Source: Streptomyces sp. B21-083 (lineage in GTDB: Bacteria > Actinomycetota > Actinomycetes > Streptomycetales > Streptomycetaceae). From it: 64,000 nucleotides of DNA. The notes beneath the pieces are model-generated. The model saw only the letters and a program-made list of their open reading frames with translations. It ran no database searches and was not told the DNA's origin. Of the stretch, positions 27,955-36,638 are shown piece by piece; within the stretch, counting starts at the first letter, position 1, and each line of letters opens with the position of its first letter. A program made the position numbers and the translations under genes. The DNA is taken from positions 2,170,001 to 2,234,000 of the forward strand of contig NZ_JARUND010000002.1 of NCBI RefSeq assembly GCF_036898825.1, in the 5' to 3' direction.

Positions 27955-28863
27955 TCACTTCTTCGCCCGCCGCCGGGCCAGGGCTACCGCTCCCGCGCCC
28001 GCCGCGAGCAGTGCCGCCGCTCCGCCCGCCAGGTATGGCGTCATCGAGCTGCTGCCCGTTTCCGCGAGGCCCGCCTCGGCCGGACTGGGTGCCGGGGCTG
28101 TTCCTCCCTGCGGCTTCACCTCCGTCGCCGGTTGTGTCGGCGGCGCCGCCTGGGTGGCCGGGGTCTCGCAGGTCGCCTTCGCGAGGGTGACCGTGCCCTC
28201 TACTTCTGCCACGTTGAGGTCCAACGGGTTGACGGACACCTTGAGTTCGAGCGCGGTCGCAGCCGCCGTACGGGTCGTCGTCTCCGTCCGGGACAGGTCC
28301 AGCCGCACCTCACCGACTCCCGGCACCTTCACCTCGACCGGGCCGCTCGGCGTCAGCGTCACCTTCTTGCCGAGGGCCGTCACCGAACCCAGGAGGTTCG
28401 CGGAGGCGACCGGCTTCTCCCCCGCCACGCAGGTCGCCTTCGACGTGACCTGCTCCACCTCGATCAGCGACAGAAGGGGGAGCCCTGGCACGTGGAGCTT
28501 GGCGTGCGCGAGCTTCGTCGACGCTTCCGCCTTTCCGTCCGTCACCGTCGCCTTGGACTCCGCGACCTCCGCACCGAGCACGGTGAACGGTTTTCCACCG
28601 TCCACGCCGTCCAACGTGGCTGTCAGTGCGGTCTGTTCGGCGCTCCGCGGCGCCTGGACCTCGTTCAGGGAGACCGCGAGCGGGACGTTCACGCTCTTGT
28701 TGAGGAGCGAGACGTTCAGGCCCGTGCGGAGGACGACCGCGCTCGCGCTGCCCGGGTCCTCCGTGGCGTGGGCCAGGGCAGCTGGACCGGCGGCCGCCAG
28801 GGCCGTGGCCGCAGCGACAGTGGCCAGACGGCGTGCGGGCAGGCGGAAGTGGTTGGCGTTCAC
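27955..28863 (-). CDS. LAETG-anchored surface protein (SCO1860-like)
   Basis: 302 aa, secreted: signal peptide RRLATVAAATALAAAGPAALAHA, a Ser/Thr/Val-rich beta-type body with two Cys, a Pro/Ala-rich stalk (TQAAPPTQPATEVKPQGGTAPAPSP), then the sortase class E signal LAETG, a hydrophobic helix and RRRAKK tail. Sortase links the Thr to peptidoglycan. Body function unknown; it closely resembles the family known as SCO1860 family LAETG-anchored protein. GTG at 28863 chosen: it starts directly at the signal peptide and has AGGGG upstream. Upstream gap 28864-29038 holds its promoter; no gene there. Confidence 0.88.
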   Translation of the reverse strand: MNANHFRLPARRLATVAAATALAAAGPAALAHATEDPGSASAVVLRTGLNVSLLNKSVNVPLAVSLNEVQAPRSAEQTALTATLDGVDGGKPFTVLGAEVAESKATVTDGKAEASTKLAHAKLHVPGLPLLSLIEVEQVTSKATCVAGEKPVASANLLGSVTALGKKVTLTPSGPVEVKVPGVGEVRLDLSRTETTTRTAAATALELKVSVNPLDLNVAEVEGTVTLAKATCETPATQAAPPTQPATEVKPQGGTAPAPSPAEAGLAETGSSSMTPYLAGGAAALLAAGAGAVALARRRAKK

Positions 28864-29038
28864 GGTTCGGGGACCCCTCGGAAGAGACACGCTTGGGACC
28901 CGGTAAGAATTACGTACTGGCAGTGAACGGTCAGCAATCTGACGGGACTTCACTCCTACGTGAGGTTTCCGCGCAGATCTTCGAATCTCACGGCACGGAT
29001 GTTCGCCACATTCACCCGGGTCCCTCGCATCACGCCGG

Positions 29039-30130
29039 TCAGTCCACGACCCGCCCGTTCAGCACCACCCGCGACGGCGCCCCCAACACCCGTACGTCCG
29101 CCCGCGGATCACTCTCGTACACCACCAGGTCCGCCACCGCCCCCTCCGCCAGCCCCGGCCGCCCCAGCCACTCCCGCGCACCCCACGTCGTCGCCGACAG
29201 CGCCGCGAGCGCCGGGATGCCGGCCCTGGTCAGTTCGGCCACCTCCGCCGCGACCAGCCCGTGCGGCAACGTGCCTCCCGCGTCCGTGCCGACGTACACC
29301 GGGATCCCCGCGTCGTAGGCGGCACGCACCGTGTCGTAGCGGCGTTCGTGCAGGCGGCGCATATGGGCCGACCAGGTCGGGAACTTGGCGTCGCCGGCTG
29401 CCGCCAGGTTCGGGAACGTCGCGATGTTCACCAGGGTCGGGACGATCGCCACGCCGCGTGCGGCGAACAGGGGGATCGTGTCCTCGGTCAGGCCCGTCGC
29501 GTGCTCGACGCAGTCGATACCCGCCTCGACCAGGTCCCGCAGGGAGTCCTCCGCGAAGCAGTGGGCCGTGACCCGCGCGCCCAGTCGGTGGGCCTCCGCG
29601 ATCGCCGCCTCCACGGCCTCGCGCGGCCAGCAGGCGGAGAGGTCGCCGGTGCCGCGGTCCAGCCAGTCCCCCACCAGTTTCACCCAGCCGTCGCCGCGCC
29701 GGGCCTCCTGGGCGACGTACGCCACCAGGTCGTCCGGCTCGATCTCGTGCGCGAAGCCCCGGATGTAGCGGCGGGTGCGGGCGATGTGCCGACCCGCCCT
29801 GATGATCTTCGGCAGGTCCTCGCGGGCGTCGGTCCAGCGGGTGTCCGACGGCGACCCGGCGTCCCGGATGAGGAGGGTTCCGGCGTCCCGGTCGGTCAGC
29901 GCCTGCTTCTCCGCCGTGTCCTCGGGCACGGGGCCGTGCGGCCCGAGGCCCACATGGCAGTGCGCGTCGACCAGACCGGGCAGCGCCCAGCCCTCCACCG
30001 TGCGGACGTCACGGGCGCCGGGCGGGCGGTCGTACGTGATCCTGCCGCCGACCACCCACAACTCGTCGCGGGTCTCCTCCGGGCCGACGAGCACCCGCCC
30101 CTTCACCCGCAGCACCGTCTGATCTCTCAT
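29039..30130 (-). CDS. Amidohydrolase family protein
   Basis: 363 aa metal-dependent hydrolase of the urease/imidazolonepropionase superfamily. First metal motif ALPGLVDAHCHVGLG, Lys in GWVKLVGDW, then ARVTAHCF and CVEHATGL supplying two more His, and GTDAGGTLPHG supplying the catalytic Asp. C-terminal strand EGAVADLVVYESDPRADVRVL closes the small beta sandwich. All residues of the subtype are present, so it should be active; substrate unknown. ATG at 30130 preferred over 30139. It ends upstream-adjacent to the amino-acid ABC operon (11 nt) and could be its last gene. Confidence 0.85.
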   Translation of the reverse strand: MRDQTVLRVKGRVLVGPEETRDELWVVGGRITYDRPPGARDVRTVEGWALPGLVDAHCHVGLGPHGPVPEDTAEKQALTDRDAGTLLIRDAGSPSDTRWTDAREDLPKIIRAGRHIARTRRYIRGFAHEIEPDDLVAYVAQEARRGDGWVKLVGDWLDRGTGDLSACWPREAVEAAIAEAHRLGARVTAHCFAEDSLRDLVEAGIDCVEHATGLTEDTIPLFAARGVAIVPTLVNIATFPNLAAAGDAKFPTWSAHMRRLHERRYDTVRAAYDAGIPVYVGTDAGGTLPHGLVAAEVAELTRAGIPALAALSATTWGAREWLGRPGLAEGAVADLVVYESDPRADVRVLGAPSRVVLNGRVVD

Positions 30131-30140
30131 GGACGGCACC

Positions 30141-30968
30141 TTAGTTCGGCCGATCCCTCGTTTTCTCGTCAGTCTCCTCCACGTCCGCCATCGCCGGGTC
30201 CAGCAGACGGGAGAGGAAGTGGCGGGTGCGTTCGTGGGAGGGGTTGCTGATGACCTGCGCCGGGGTGCCGTCCTCGACGATCACTCCGCCGTCCATGAAG
30301 ACGACCCGGTCGGCGACCTCGCGGGCGAACGTCATCTCGTGCGTGACGACCATCATCGTCATGCCCTCGTTCGCCAGCCTGCGCATCACCGCCAGGACGT
30401 CCCCCACCAGTTCGGGGTCGAGCGCCGACGTCGGCTCGTCGAACAGCATGACCTCCGGGCCCATCGCCAACGCCCGCGCGATGGCGACCCGTTGCTGCTG
30501 ACCGCCGGAGAGGGACGACGGGTAGGCGTCCGCCTTCTCGGTGAGCCCCACGCGCTCCAGGTTCTCCGCCGCCACCCGGGCGGCCTGAGCCTTGTCCCGC
30601 TTCAGCACCCGGCGTTGCGGGAGTGTCAGGTTCTCCGTCACCGTCAGATGCGGGAAGAGGTTGAACTGCTGGAAGACCATGCCGATACGGCGGCGGACCT
30701 CGTCGATGTCGACGTCCGGGTGCGTGACCTCCGTACCGCCGACGAAGACCTGGCCCTTCGTCGGCTCCTCCAGGAGGTTCACACAGCGCAGGAGAGTCGA
30801 CTTCCCGGAGCCGGACGGGCCGATCACGCACACGACCTCGCCCTGTCCGATCTCCAGGTCGATACCGCGCAGCACCTCGTTGTCGCCGAACGACTTGTAC
30901 AGGTCCCGGACCTGGATCTCCGGAACGATCGCGTCCTGCACGCTCACGTCCTTGCTGCCGTCGCTCAT
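30141..30968 (-). CDS. Polar amino acid ABC transporter, ATP-binding protein
   Basis: 275 aa of the GlnQ/GluA type. Walker [18 protein letters not shown]-loop [19 protein letters not shown] (typical of amino-acid importers), signature [17 protein letters not shown], Walker [18 protein letters not shown]-loop [16 protein letters not shown]. Start at the ATG at 30968: GGAGG lies 7 nt upstream, and it overlaps the permease stop (ATGA). It powers uptake together with the permease and binding lipoprotein upstream. Glutamate or glutamine is the likely cargo class (inference). Confidence 0.93.
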   Translation of the reverse strand: MSDGSKDVSVQDAIVPEIQVRDLYKSFGDNEVLRGIDLEIGQGEVVCVIGPSGSGKSTLLRCVNLLEEPTKGQVFVGGTEVTHPDVDIDEVRRRIGMVFQQFNLFPHLTVTENLTLPQRRVLKRDKAQAARVAAENLERVGLTEKADAYPSSLSGGQQQRVAIARALAMGPEVMLFDEPTSALDPELVGDVLAVMRRLANEGMTMMVVTHEMTFAREVADRVVFMDGGVIVEDGTPAQVISNPSHERTRHFLSRLLDPAMADVEETDEKTRDRPN

Positions 30969-31801
30969 CGCGTCGCCTCCCCCGCCTTCGTCTCCAGCCG
31001 TCGTACGACGAAGCCCAGCGGCACCGTCACCAGCAGATAGCACAGGCCCGCCACCAGGATCGGCGTGGAGTTGGCGGTCTGGCTCGCCAGGTCGCGGCCG
31101 TACTTGGCCAGTTCGCGTTCGTCCAGGGTGACGCCGAGGAACAGCACCAGCGAGGAGTCCTTGAACAGGAGCACCAACTCGTTGGTGAGCGGCGGGATCA
31201 CGATCCGGAACGCCTGCGGGATGATGATCGAGACCATCGCCCGCGCATGCGAGAAGCCCAGTGAACGGGCCGCCTCCAGCTGCCCCTTGGGCACCGCCTG
31301 GATGCCCGCGCGGATCGTCTCCGCCATGTACGCGGCCGACACCAGGCCGAGTGCCAGCGCCACCTTGCCGTACGTTCCGCCGGGGATCTCCGTGCCGGGG
31401 AAGGCGAGGGGTACCGCCACGCCGACGAAGATGAAGATCAGCAGGGCGGGCAGGCCCCGGAAGATCTCGATGTAGATGCCCGCGACCCAGCGGTAGGGGC
31501 CCACCGGTGACAGCCGCATCAGGGCGATCAGCATCCCCAGCACCAGGCCGAAGACGAAGCCGGAGAGGGTGTAGAGGATGGTGTTCTTGAGGGCCAGCGT
31601 GATGATCTCCGGGAACATCTGCTTGGCCAGGTCCGCCTGCGCGAACTGGTTCTTCAGACGGGCCCAGTCGGCCGACACCGCGAGGGCGACGACAGCCGCG
31701 ACGAACAGCGCGTACTGGGCGCCACGGGACAGCGCCCGCTTCTGGGTTCGGCTCAACCCCTGCTTGCGGGGCTGTACTTGCTTCGCGGACGCCTCGGTCA
31801 T
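30965..31801 (-). CDS. Amino acid ABC transporter permease
   Basis: 278 aa, HisM/GlnP family. A soluble Lys/Arg-rich N-terminus, a long first helix ([20 protein letters not shown]), then five more helices. Family signature [20 protein letters not shown] and the EAA loop [28 protein letters not shown], which contacts the ATPase. Only one permease gene is present, so it likely works as a homodimer. ATG at 31801 overlaps the binding-protein stop (ATGA). Confidence 0.92.
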   Translation of the reverse strand: MTEASAKQVQPRKQGLSRTQKRALSRGAQYALFVAAVVALAVSADWARLKNQFAQADLAKQMFPEIITLALKNTILYTLSGFVFGLVLGMLIALMRLSPVGPYRWVAGIYIEIFRGLPALLIFIFVGVAVPLAFPGTEIPGGTYGKVALALGLVSAAYMAETIRAGIQAVPKGQLEAARSLGFSHARAMVSIIIPQAFRIVIPPLTNELVLLFKDSSLVLFLGVTLDERELAKYGRDLASQTANSTPILVAGLCYLLVTVPLGFVVRRLETKAGEATR

Positions 31802-32643
31802 GACGCGGACGGAGCGGCCGCGGCCTCGTCGTACGGGCCGATCCACTGCTCGTACAGCTTCTTGTACGTGCCGTCGGCCTTCGCGTCGGTGATCACCTTG
31901 TTGATGGCGGCGAGCAGCTTGGTGTTGCCCTTCTTCACCGTGAAGCCGTACTGCTCACCGGTGTTGAGGTTGTCCACCACCTTGAAGGCGTCGGCGTTGG
32001 CCTTGTCCTTGAGCCAGCCCTGAACCACCGGGTAGTCGATGATCACAGCCTCGACCTGGCCGGTGCGCAGGCCGTTGAGGACCGCGTCGGAGGACTCGAA
32101 GGAGACGGGGTCGAGATTCTTGCCCTTGGCGTAGTCCTCGCCGGTCGTCTGCGCCTGGGCGCCGACCTTCTTGCCCTTGAGGCCGGCGAAGGAGGTGATG
32201 CCGCTCTTCTTGTCGACGAGGACTGCCTGCGTGGCGGCGAAGTACGGGTCGGAGAAGTCGACGTTCTTCTTGCGCTCCTCGGTGATGGTCATGCCGGCCG
32301 CGCCGAGGTCGCACTGCTCCGCGTTGAGGAAGGCGCCCGTCTTGAAGTTCTCGAAGGGCGTGTCGAGGATCTTCTGCTTCACGCCGAGGTTCTTCGCGAC
32401 GAGGTCCACGAGCGACACGTCGAAGCCCTGCTCCCTGCCGTCGATCACCGACTGGAAGGGCGGGTAGGGCAGATGGGTGCAGACGGTGAGCTGGCCGCCC
32501 TTGACGAGTTCGACCCCGCCGGCGGCGGTCTTCGAGGCGCCGCCACCGCCGCCGTCCGAGGAGCAGCCAGCCACGAGCAGGAGCCCGGCCGTCGCGGTGG
32601 TGGCGGCCAGGATGCGGGACCGTCGTCCGAGGACCGTGTTCAC
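31798..32643 (-). CDS. Amino acid ABC transporter substrate-binding lipoprotein
   Basis: 281 aa, SBP_bac_3 family. Signal peptide [21 protein letters not shown] with lipobox LVAGC, Gly-rich linker, then [32 protein letters not shown] and [25 protein letters not shown], the classic polar amino-acid binding pattern. GTG start at 32643 has AGGAGG 5 nt upstream. First gene of the importer operon, 26 nt downstream of a near-consensus promoter's predicted start. Confidence 0.93.
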   Translation of the reverse strand: MNTVLGRRSRILAATTATAGLLLVAGCSSDGGGGGASKTAAGGVELVKGGQLTVCTHLPYPPFQSVIDGREQGFDVSLVDLVAKNLGVKQKILDTPFENFKTGAFLNAEQCDLGAAGMTITEERKKNVDFSDPYFAATQAVLVDKKSGITSFAGLKGKKVGAQAQTTGEDYAKGKNLDPVSFESSDAVLNGLRTGQVEAVIIDYPVVQGWLKDKANADAFKVVDNLNTGEQYGFTVKKGNTKLLAAINKVITDAKADGTYKKLYEQWIGPYDEAAAAPSAS

Positions 32644-32675
32644 GGGGACCTCCTGTGGGGGGACTGTGAGTTCTG

Positions 32676-32703
32676 ATTATAAGGAGACGTTTGACTATCT
32701 CAA
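32676..32703 (-). promoter_or_regulatory. Near-consensus promoter of the amino-acid ABC operon with overlapping palindrome
   Basis: On the minus strand TTGAGA (32703-32698) and TATAAT (32681-32676) are separated by 16 nt, an excellent primary-sigma promoter for this GC-rich genome. A palindrome TTTGA-N5-TCAAA (32690-32704) covers the -35 element and may be an operator. Confidence 0.7.
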
Positions 32704-32859
32704 ATCATTCCCATGGTTGCGGCGCCATGTGACCTGTGGTTTTGAGGCGGTGCGGCCTCGGACCCCGTCGACCCGAGGGCCAGAGGGATCCCCGGGGATC
32801 TCCGGTTAGTCTCGACTCGACTCGACTCATCTGCCCCGCGATCCGAAGAGAGCACCTCC

Positions 32860-33960
32860 GTGACCACGCACCCCTTCCTGGACCTGGCGCCGCTGACCGC
32901 CGCGCGCTTCGCGTCGATCGAGGACCGCGTGGCGCGGCTGCTCTCCACCGAGCAGGACGTCGTGATCATGCAGGGCGAGGCGCTGCTGCCCCTCGAAGGA
33001 GCCATCAGGGGGACGGCCGGCCCGGGCACGACCGCCCTCAACATCGTCACGGGCCCCTACGGGCAGACGTTCGGCGACTGGCTGCGCGACTGCGGCGCCA
33101 CGGTCGTCGACCTCGCGGTGCCCTTCCACGCGGCGGTCACGGCCGCGCAGGTCCGGGAGGCGTTCGCCGCGCACCCGGAGATCGACTTCGTCTCGCTGGT
33201 GCACGCGGAGGCGGCGACCGGCAACACCAACCCGGTCGCGGAGATCGGCGAGGCGGTACGGGAACACGGCGCGCTCTTCTACCTCGACGCCGTCGCGTCG
33301 GTGGGCGCCGAGCCGGTGCTGCCGGACGCGTGGGGCGTCGACCTGTGCGTGATCGGGGCGCAGAAGGCGATGGGCGGGCCGGCCGGGGTGTCGGCGGTGT
33401 CGGTGAGCGAGCGGGCGTGGGCGCGGATGGCGGCGAATCCGGGGGCGCCGCGCCGGTCGTACCTCTCCCTGCTGGACTGGAAGGAGCGGTGGATCGACGG
33501 CGGCCGGCGCACCCTCCCGCACGCTCCCGCCCAGCTGGAGATGCTCGCGCTGGAGGCGTGTGTCGAGCGGATCGAGGCGGTGGGGGTCGACACGGTGATC
33601 GCCCGGCACACCGCCGCGGCGGCGGCCACCCGCGCGGGGGCGCTCGCACTGGGCGGCGGCTTTGAGCCCTATGTGTACGAGGCCCGGGACGCGGCACCGG
33701 TCGCCACGACCCTGCGGACGCCCTCCGGGGTCGTCGCGTCGGAGCTGGTCGCGAGCGCGCTGGCCGTCGATCCGGCACTGCCACTGGCGGCGGGCGGGGG
33801 CGCGCTGGCCAAGGAGATGATCCGGGTCAACCACTACGGGGCGGACGCGACGCGAGAGGCGGTGCTCGGGAGTCTGGTCGCCCTGGGCGCGGCGCTGGCG
33901 GACCGGGGGCTGACGGTGGACATCGACGGATGCCGACGCGCCGTCGCGAATTCCTCGTGA
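32860..33960 (+). CDS. Class V PLP-dependent aminotransferase family protein
   Basis: 366 aa, fold type I, like alanine-glyoxylate/serine-pyruvate aminotransferases. N-terminal MQGEALLPLEGAIRGTAGPGT, substrate loop LVHAEAATGNTNPV, PLP Asp in LFYLDAVASVGAEP, Schiff-base Lys in CVIGAQKAMGGPAG, and C-terminal Arg region MIRVNHYGADATREAVLG. GTG start at 32860. Acts in the cytoplasm; the amino donor is not deducible. Divergent from the amino-acid importer across a 216-nt region that also holds a TCGAC triple repeat at about 32814-32830. Confidence 0.85.
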   Translation: MTTHPFLDLAPLTAARFASIEDRVARLLSTEQDVVIMQGEALLPLEGAIRGTAGPGTTALNIVTGPYGQTFGDWLRDCGATVVDLAVPFHAAVTAAQVREAFAAHPEIDFVSLVHAEAATGNTNPVAEIGEAVREHGALFYLDAVASVGAEPVLPDAWGVDLCVIGAQKAMGGPAGVSAVSVSERAWARMAANPGAPRRSYLSLLDWKERWIDGGRRTLPHAPAQLEMLALEACVERIEAVGVDTVIARHTAAAAATRAGALALGGGFEPYVYEARDAAPVATTLRTPSGVVASELVASALAVDPALPLAAGGGALAKEMIRVNHYGADATREAVLGSLVALGAALADRGLTVDIDGCRRAVANSS

Positions 33961-34093
33961 ATGCACAACGAAATAGGGTAATTAAATTGCGGGCAGCTTC
34001 CCGCATTCTTCTGCCCGCTTTTCGCTGACCTAAACGCAAAGGTTCTGCGAACGATTCAAGTGAATTACATGCGTGTGACGCATTCAACAACGC

Positions 34094-34130
34094 GCCCGCT
34101 TTGTCAGATTATCTACCAGACAAAGCGGGC
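34094..34130. terminator. Perfect 12-bp palindrome between the aminotransferase and ectA
   Basis: GCCCGCTTTGTC at 34094-34105 and GACAAAGCGGGC at 34119-34130 are perfect arms around a 13-nt AT-rich loop, followed by TTTCCC. It is 134 nt after the aminotransferase stop and 92 nt before ectA. Most likely a terminator; a role in ect regulation is possible. The rest of 33961-34222 is unusually AT-rich and must hold the ect promoter. Confidence 0.6.
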
Positions 34131-34222
34131 TTTCCCGTGCGCGCCTGATAACACATTGCATGCCCGCACGTAACCCCGACCGGCGATGCATTTTTGATTT
34201 TCTCTCGGTAAGTTCAATTTGC

Positions 34223-34810
34223 ATGAGTGCCGTACGGACAGACCTGCAAATTGACCTCCCGGTGATTGCCGACGGGGCCGCGCTGTGGCGGATCGCCCGG
34301 GACTCGAAAGTTCTCGACCTCAACTCGTCGTACAGCTATCTCCTGTGGTGCCGGGACTTCGCCGCCACCTCGGCCGTCGCCCGGGACACCGACGGGAGAC
34401 CGGTCGGCTTCGTCACCGGGTACGTCCGGCCGGAGCGGCCGGGCACCCTGCTCATCTGGCAGGTGGCCGTCGACGCCGACCACCAGGGGCGCGGGCTCGC
34501 CGCCGCGCTGCTCGACGGGCTGACCCGGCGGGTCGGCGCCGAGCGGGGGCTCACCAGCCTCGAAACCACCATCACGCCGGGCAACACCGCCTCCGAGCGG
34601 CTGTTCACCTCGTTCGCGGAACGCCACGGGGCCACCGTCGAGCGTGAGGTGCTGTTCGACGCGGGCCTGTTCCCGAGCGAGCCGGCGGAACCGGAGGAGC
34701 CGCACACCCGGCACGGTCTGCACGACCTGCACGAACCCGAGGTGCTGTACCGCATCGGTCCCCTCTCCTGGCCTTCGGAACTCCCCGAGTTCCCAGACTT
34801 CTCCGGCTGA
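34223..34810 (+). CDS. ectA: L-2,4-diaminobutyrate N-gamma-acetyltransferase EctA
   Basis: 195 aa GNAT enzyme, second step of ectoine synthesis. The family hallmark DSKVLDLNSSYSYLLWCRDFAATSAVARD is near the N-terminus, acetyl-CoA loop VAVDADHQGRGLAAALLDGL follows, and TSLETTITPGNTASERLFTSFAERHG completes the site. Start set at ATG 34223, matching the usual family start; the frame is open upstream but not conserved. First of four ect genes, 30 nt before ectB. Confidence 0.95.
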   Translation: MSAVRTDLQIDLPVIADGAALWRIARDSKVLDLNSSYSYLLWCRDFAATSAVARDTDGRPVGFVTGYVRPERPGTLLIWQVAVDADHQGRGLAAALLDGLTRRVGAERGLTSLETTITPGNTASERLFTSFAERHGATVEREVLFDAGLFPSEPAEPEEPHTRHGLHDLHEPEVLYRIGPLSWPSELPEFPDFSG

Positions 34811-34840
34811 CTCACCCCCCACCGCAAGGAGTTCACCGCC

Positions 34841-36121
34841 GTGACCATCACCCAGCCCGACCTGAGCGTCTTCGAGACCGTCGAGTCCGAGGTCCGCAGC
34901 TACTGCCGCAGCTGGCCCGCCGTGTTCGACCGTGCGCAGGGCAGCCGTATGTACGACGAGGACGGCCACGCCTACCTCGACTTCTTCGCCGGCGCCGGAT
35001 CACTCAACTACGGTCACAACAACCCCGTACTGAAACGGGCGTTGATCGACTATCTGGAACGGGACGGCGTCACCCACGGGCTCGACATGTCGACCGCCGC
35101 CAAGCGCGCGTTCCTGCAGGCCTTCCAGGACCTGGTGCTGCGGCCCCGCGAACTGCCGTACAAGGTCATGTTTCCGGGCCCGACGGGCACCAACGCCGTC
35201 GAGGCGGCCCTGAAGTTGGCGCGGAAGGTCAAGGGGCGGGAGTCCATCGTCTCCTTCACCAACGCCTTCCACGGGATGTCTCTCGGGTCGCTCGCCGTGA
35301 CCGGCAACGCCTTCAAGCGGGCCGGCGCCGGCATTCCGCTGGTGCACGGCACCCCGATGCCCTTCGACAACTACTTCGAGGGAACCGTCCCCGACTTCCT
35401 GTGGTTCGAGCGGCTGTTGGAGGACCAGGGCTCCGGTCTCAACAAGCCGGCCGCCGTGATCGTGGAGAGCGTGCAGGGCGAGGGCGGCATCAACGTGGCG
35501 CGCCCCGAGTGGCTGCGGGCGCTGGCCGACCTGTGCGCACGGCAGGACATGCTGCTGATCGTCGACGACATCCAGATGGGCTGCGGGCGTACCGGCGCCT
35601 TCTTCTCCTTCGAGGAGGCGGGCATCGTGCCCGACATCGTCACCGTGTCGAAGTCCATCAGCGGGTACGGACTCCCCATGTCCCTCTGCCTGTTCAGGCC
35701 CGAGCTGGACATCTGGGAGCCGGGCGAGCACAACGGCACGTTCCGCGGCAACAACCCGGCGTTCGTCACCGCCGCCGCCGCGCTGGAGACGTACTGGTCC
35801 GACGGCTCCGCCATGGAGAAGCAGACGCGCGCCCGCGGTGAGCAGGTCGAGGAGGCGCTGATCTCCATCACCGAGGAGAACCTCGCCGACGTCAAGGAGT
35901 ACCGGGGCCGGGGTCTGGTGTGGGGCCTGGAGTTCCACGAGAAGGCACGTGCGGGGCGGGTCGCGCGGCGGGCCTTCGAACTCGGGCTGCTCATCGAGAC
36001 GTCCGGCCCGGAGAGCGAGGTCGTGAAGCTGCTGCCGGCGCTCACCATCACGCCCGAGGAACTGGACGAGGGCCTGCGGATCGTCGCCCGCGCGGTGCGC
36101 GAGACCGTCGGGACCATCTGA
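34841..36121 (+). CDS. ectB: Diaminobutyrate--2-oxoglutarate aminotransferase EctB
   Basis: 426 aa class III PLP aminotransferase that turns aspartate semialdehyde into L-2,4-diaminobutyrate, the first step of ectoine synthesis. Motifs: YLDFFAGAGSLNYGHN, FPGPTGTNAVEAALKLARKV, TNAFHGMSLGSLAVTGN, PLP Asp in MLLIVDDIQMGCGRTGAFF, Schiff-base Lys271 in VSKSISGYGLPMS, and NGTFRGNNPAF. GTG start with AAGGAG upstream. Its TGA is the first of several in-register stops within a 12-bp tandem repeat. Confidence 0.96.
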   Translation: MTITQPDLSVFETVESEVRSYCRSWPAVFDRAQGSRMYDEDGHAYLDFFAGAGSLNYGHNNPVLKRALIDYLERDGVTHGLDMSTAAKRAFLQAFQDLVLRPRELPYKVMFPGPTGTNAVEAALKLARKVKGRESIVSFTNAFHGMSLGSLAVTGNAFKRAGAGIPLVHGTPMPFDNYFEGTVPDFLWFERLLEDQGSGLNKPAAVIVESVQGEGGINVARPEWLRALADLCARQDMLLIVDDIQMGCGRTGAFFSFEEAGIVPDIVTVSKSISGYGLPMSLCLFRPELDIWEPGEHNGTFRGNNPAFVTAAAALETYWSDGSAMEKQTRARGEQVEEALISITEENLADVKEYRGRGLVWGLEFHEKARAGRVARRAFELGLLIETSGPESEVVKLLPALTITPEELDEGLRIVARAVRETVGTI

Positions 36122-36181
36122 ACACCTGCACGAACACCTGTCTGAACACCTGTCTGAACGTCTGTCTTGACTTCTGACTGA
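36119..36181 (+). repeat. 12-bp tandem repeat spanning the ectB stop and ectB-ectC spacer
   Basis: Five tandem units of TGAACACCTGTC-type sequence (36119-36178, then TGA). Units 2 and 3 are the cleanest; flanking units have drifted. The unit equals four codons, so TGA recurs in the ectB frame at 36119, 36143, 36155 and 36179. The spacer (89 nt) has no gene. Confidence 0.8.
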
Positions 36182-36210
36182 ACCATTCGCGAAAGGGGTT
36201 GTTGAGCGCT

Positions 36211-36633
36211 GTGATCGTCCGTTCGTTCAAGGACATCGAAGGCACCGACCGGCATGTGAAGGCGGAGTCCGGTACCTGGGAGAGCAAACGCATCGTCCTC
36301 GCCAAGGAGCGGGTGGGCTTCTCGCTCCACGAGACCGTTCTGTACGCGGGCACGAAGACGTCGATGTGGTACGCGAACCATGTCGAGGCAGTCGTGTGCG
36401 TCGAGGGCGAGGCCCTGCTGACCGACGACGAGACCGGGCGGACGTACACGATCACCCCCGGCACCATGTACCTCCTCGACGGCCACGAGCGGCACACGAT
36501 GCGGATCAAGGAGGACTTCCGCTGCCTGTGCGTCTTCAACCCGCCCGTGACCGGCCGCGAGGACCACGACGAGAACGGCGTCTATCCCCTGCTGACGGAA
36601 CCCGACTTCACCCCCGACTCCGAGGAGGTCTGA
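36211..36633 (+). CDS. ectC: Ectoine synthase EctC
   Basis: 140 aa cupin that cyclises N-gamma-acetyl-diaminobutyrate to ectoine. Conserved features: [49 protein letters not shown] with metal-ligand Glu, [15 protein letters not shown] with metal-ligand His, and [25 protein letters not shown] at 36211 matches the family start MIVRSF; AGGGG is 12 nt upstream, a long spacing. Followed by ectD after 5 nt. Confidence 0.96.
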   Translation: MIVRSFKDIEGTDRHVKAESGTWESKRIVLAKERVGFSLHETVLYAGTKTSMWYANHVEAVVCVEGEALLTDDETGRTYTITPGTMYLLDGHERHTMRIKEDFRCLCVFNPPVTGREDHDENGVYPLLTEPDFTPDSEEV

Positions 36634-36638
36634 CACCC

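Noticed and set aside
33814..34222. Small genes in the AT-rich ectA upstream region
   Set aside because: Short frames there lack ribosome sites and codon bias; treated as promoter and terminator DNA.
36119..36181. 12-bp tandem repeat as CRISPR or attachment site
   Set aside because: Units abut with no spacers; no integrase or tRNA nearby.
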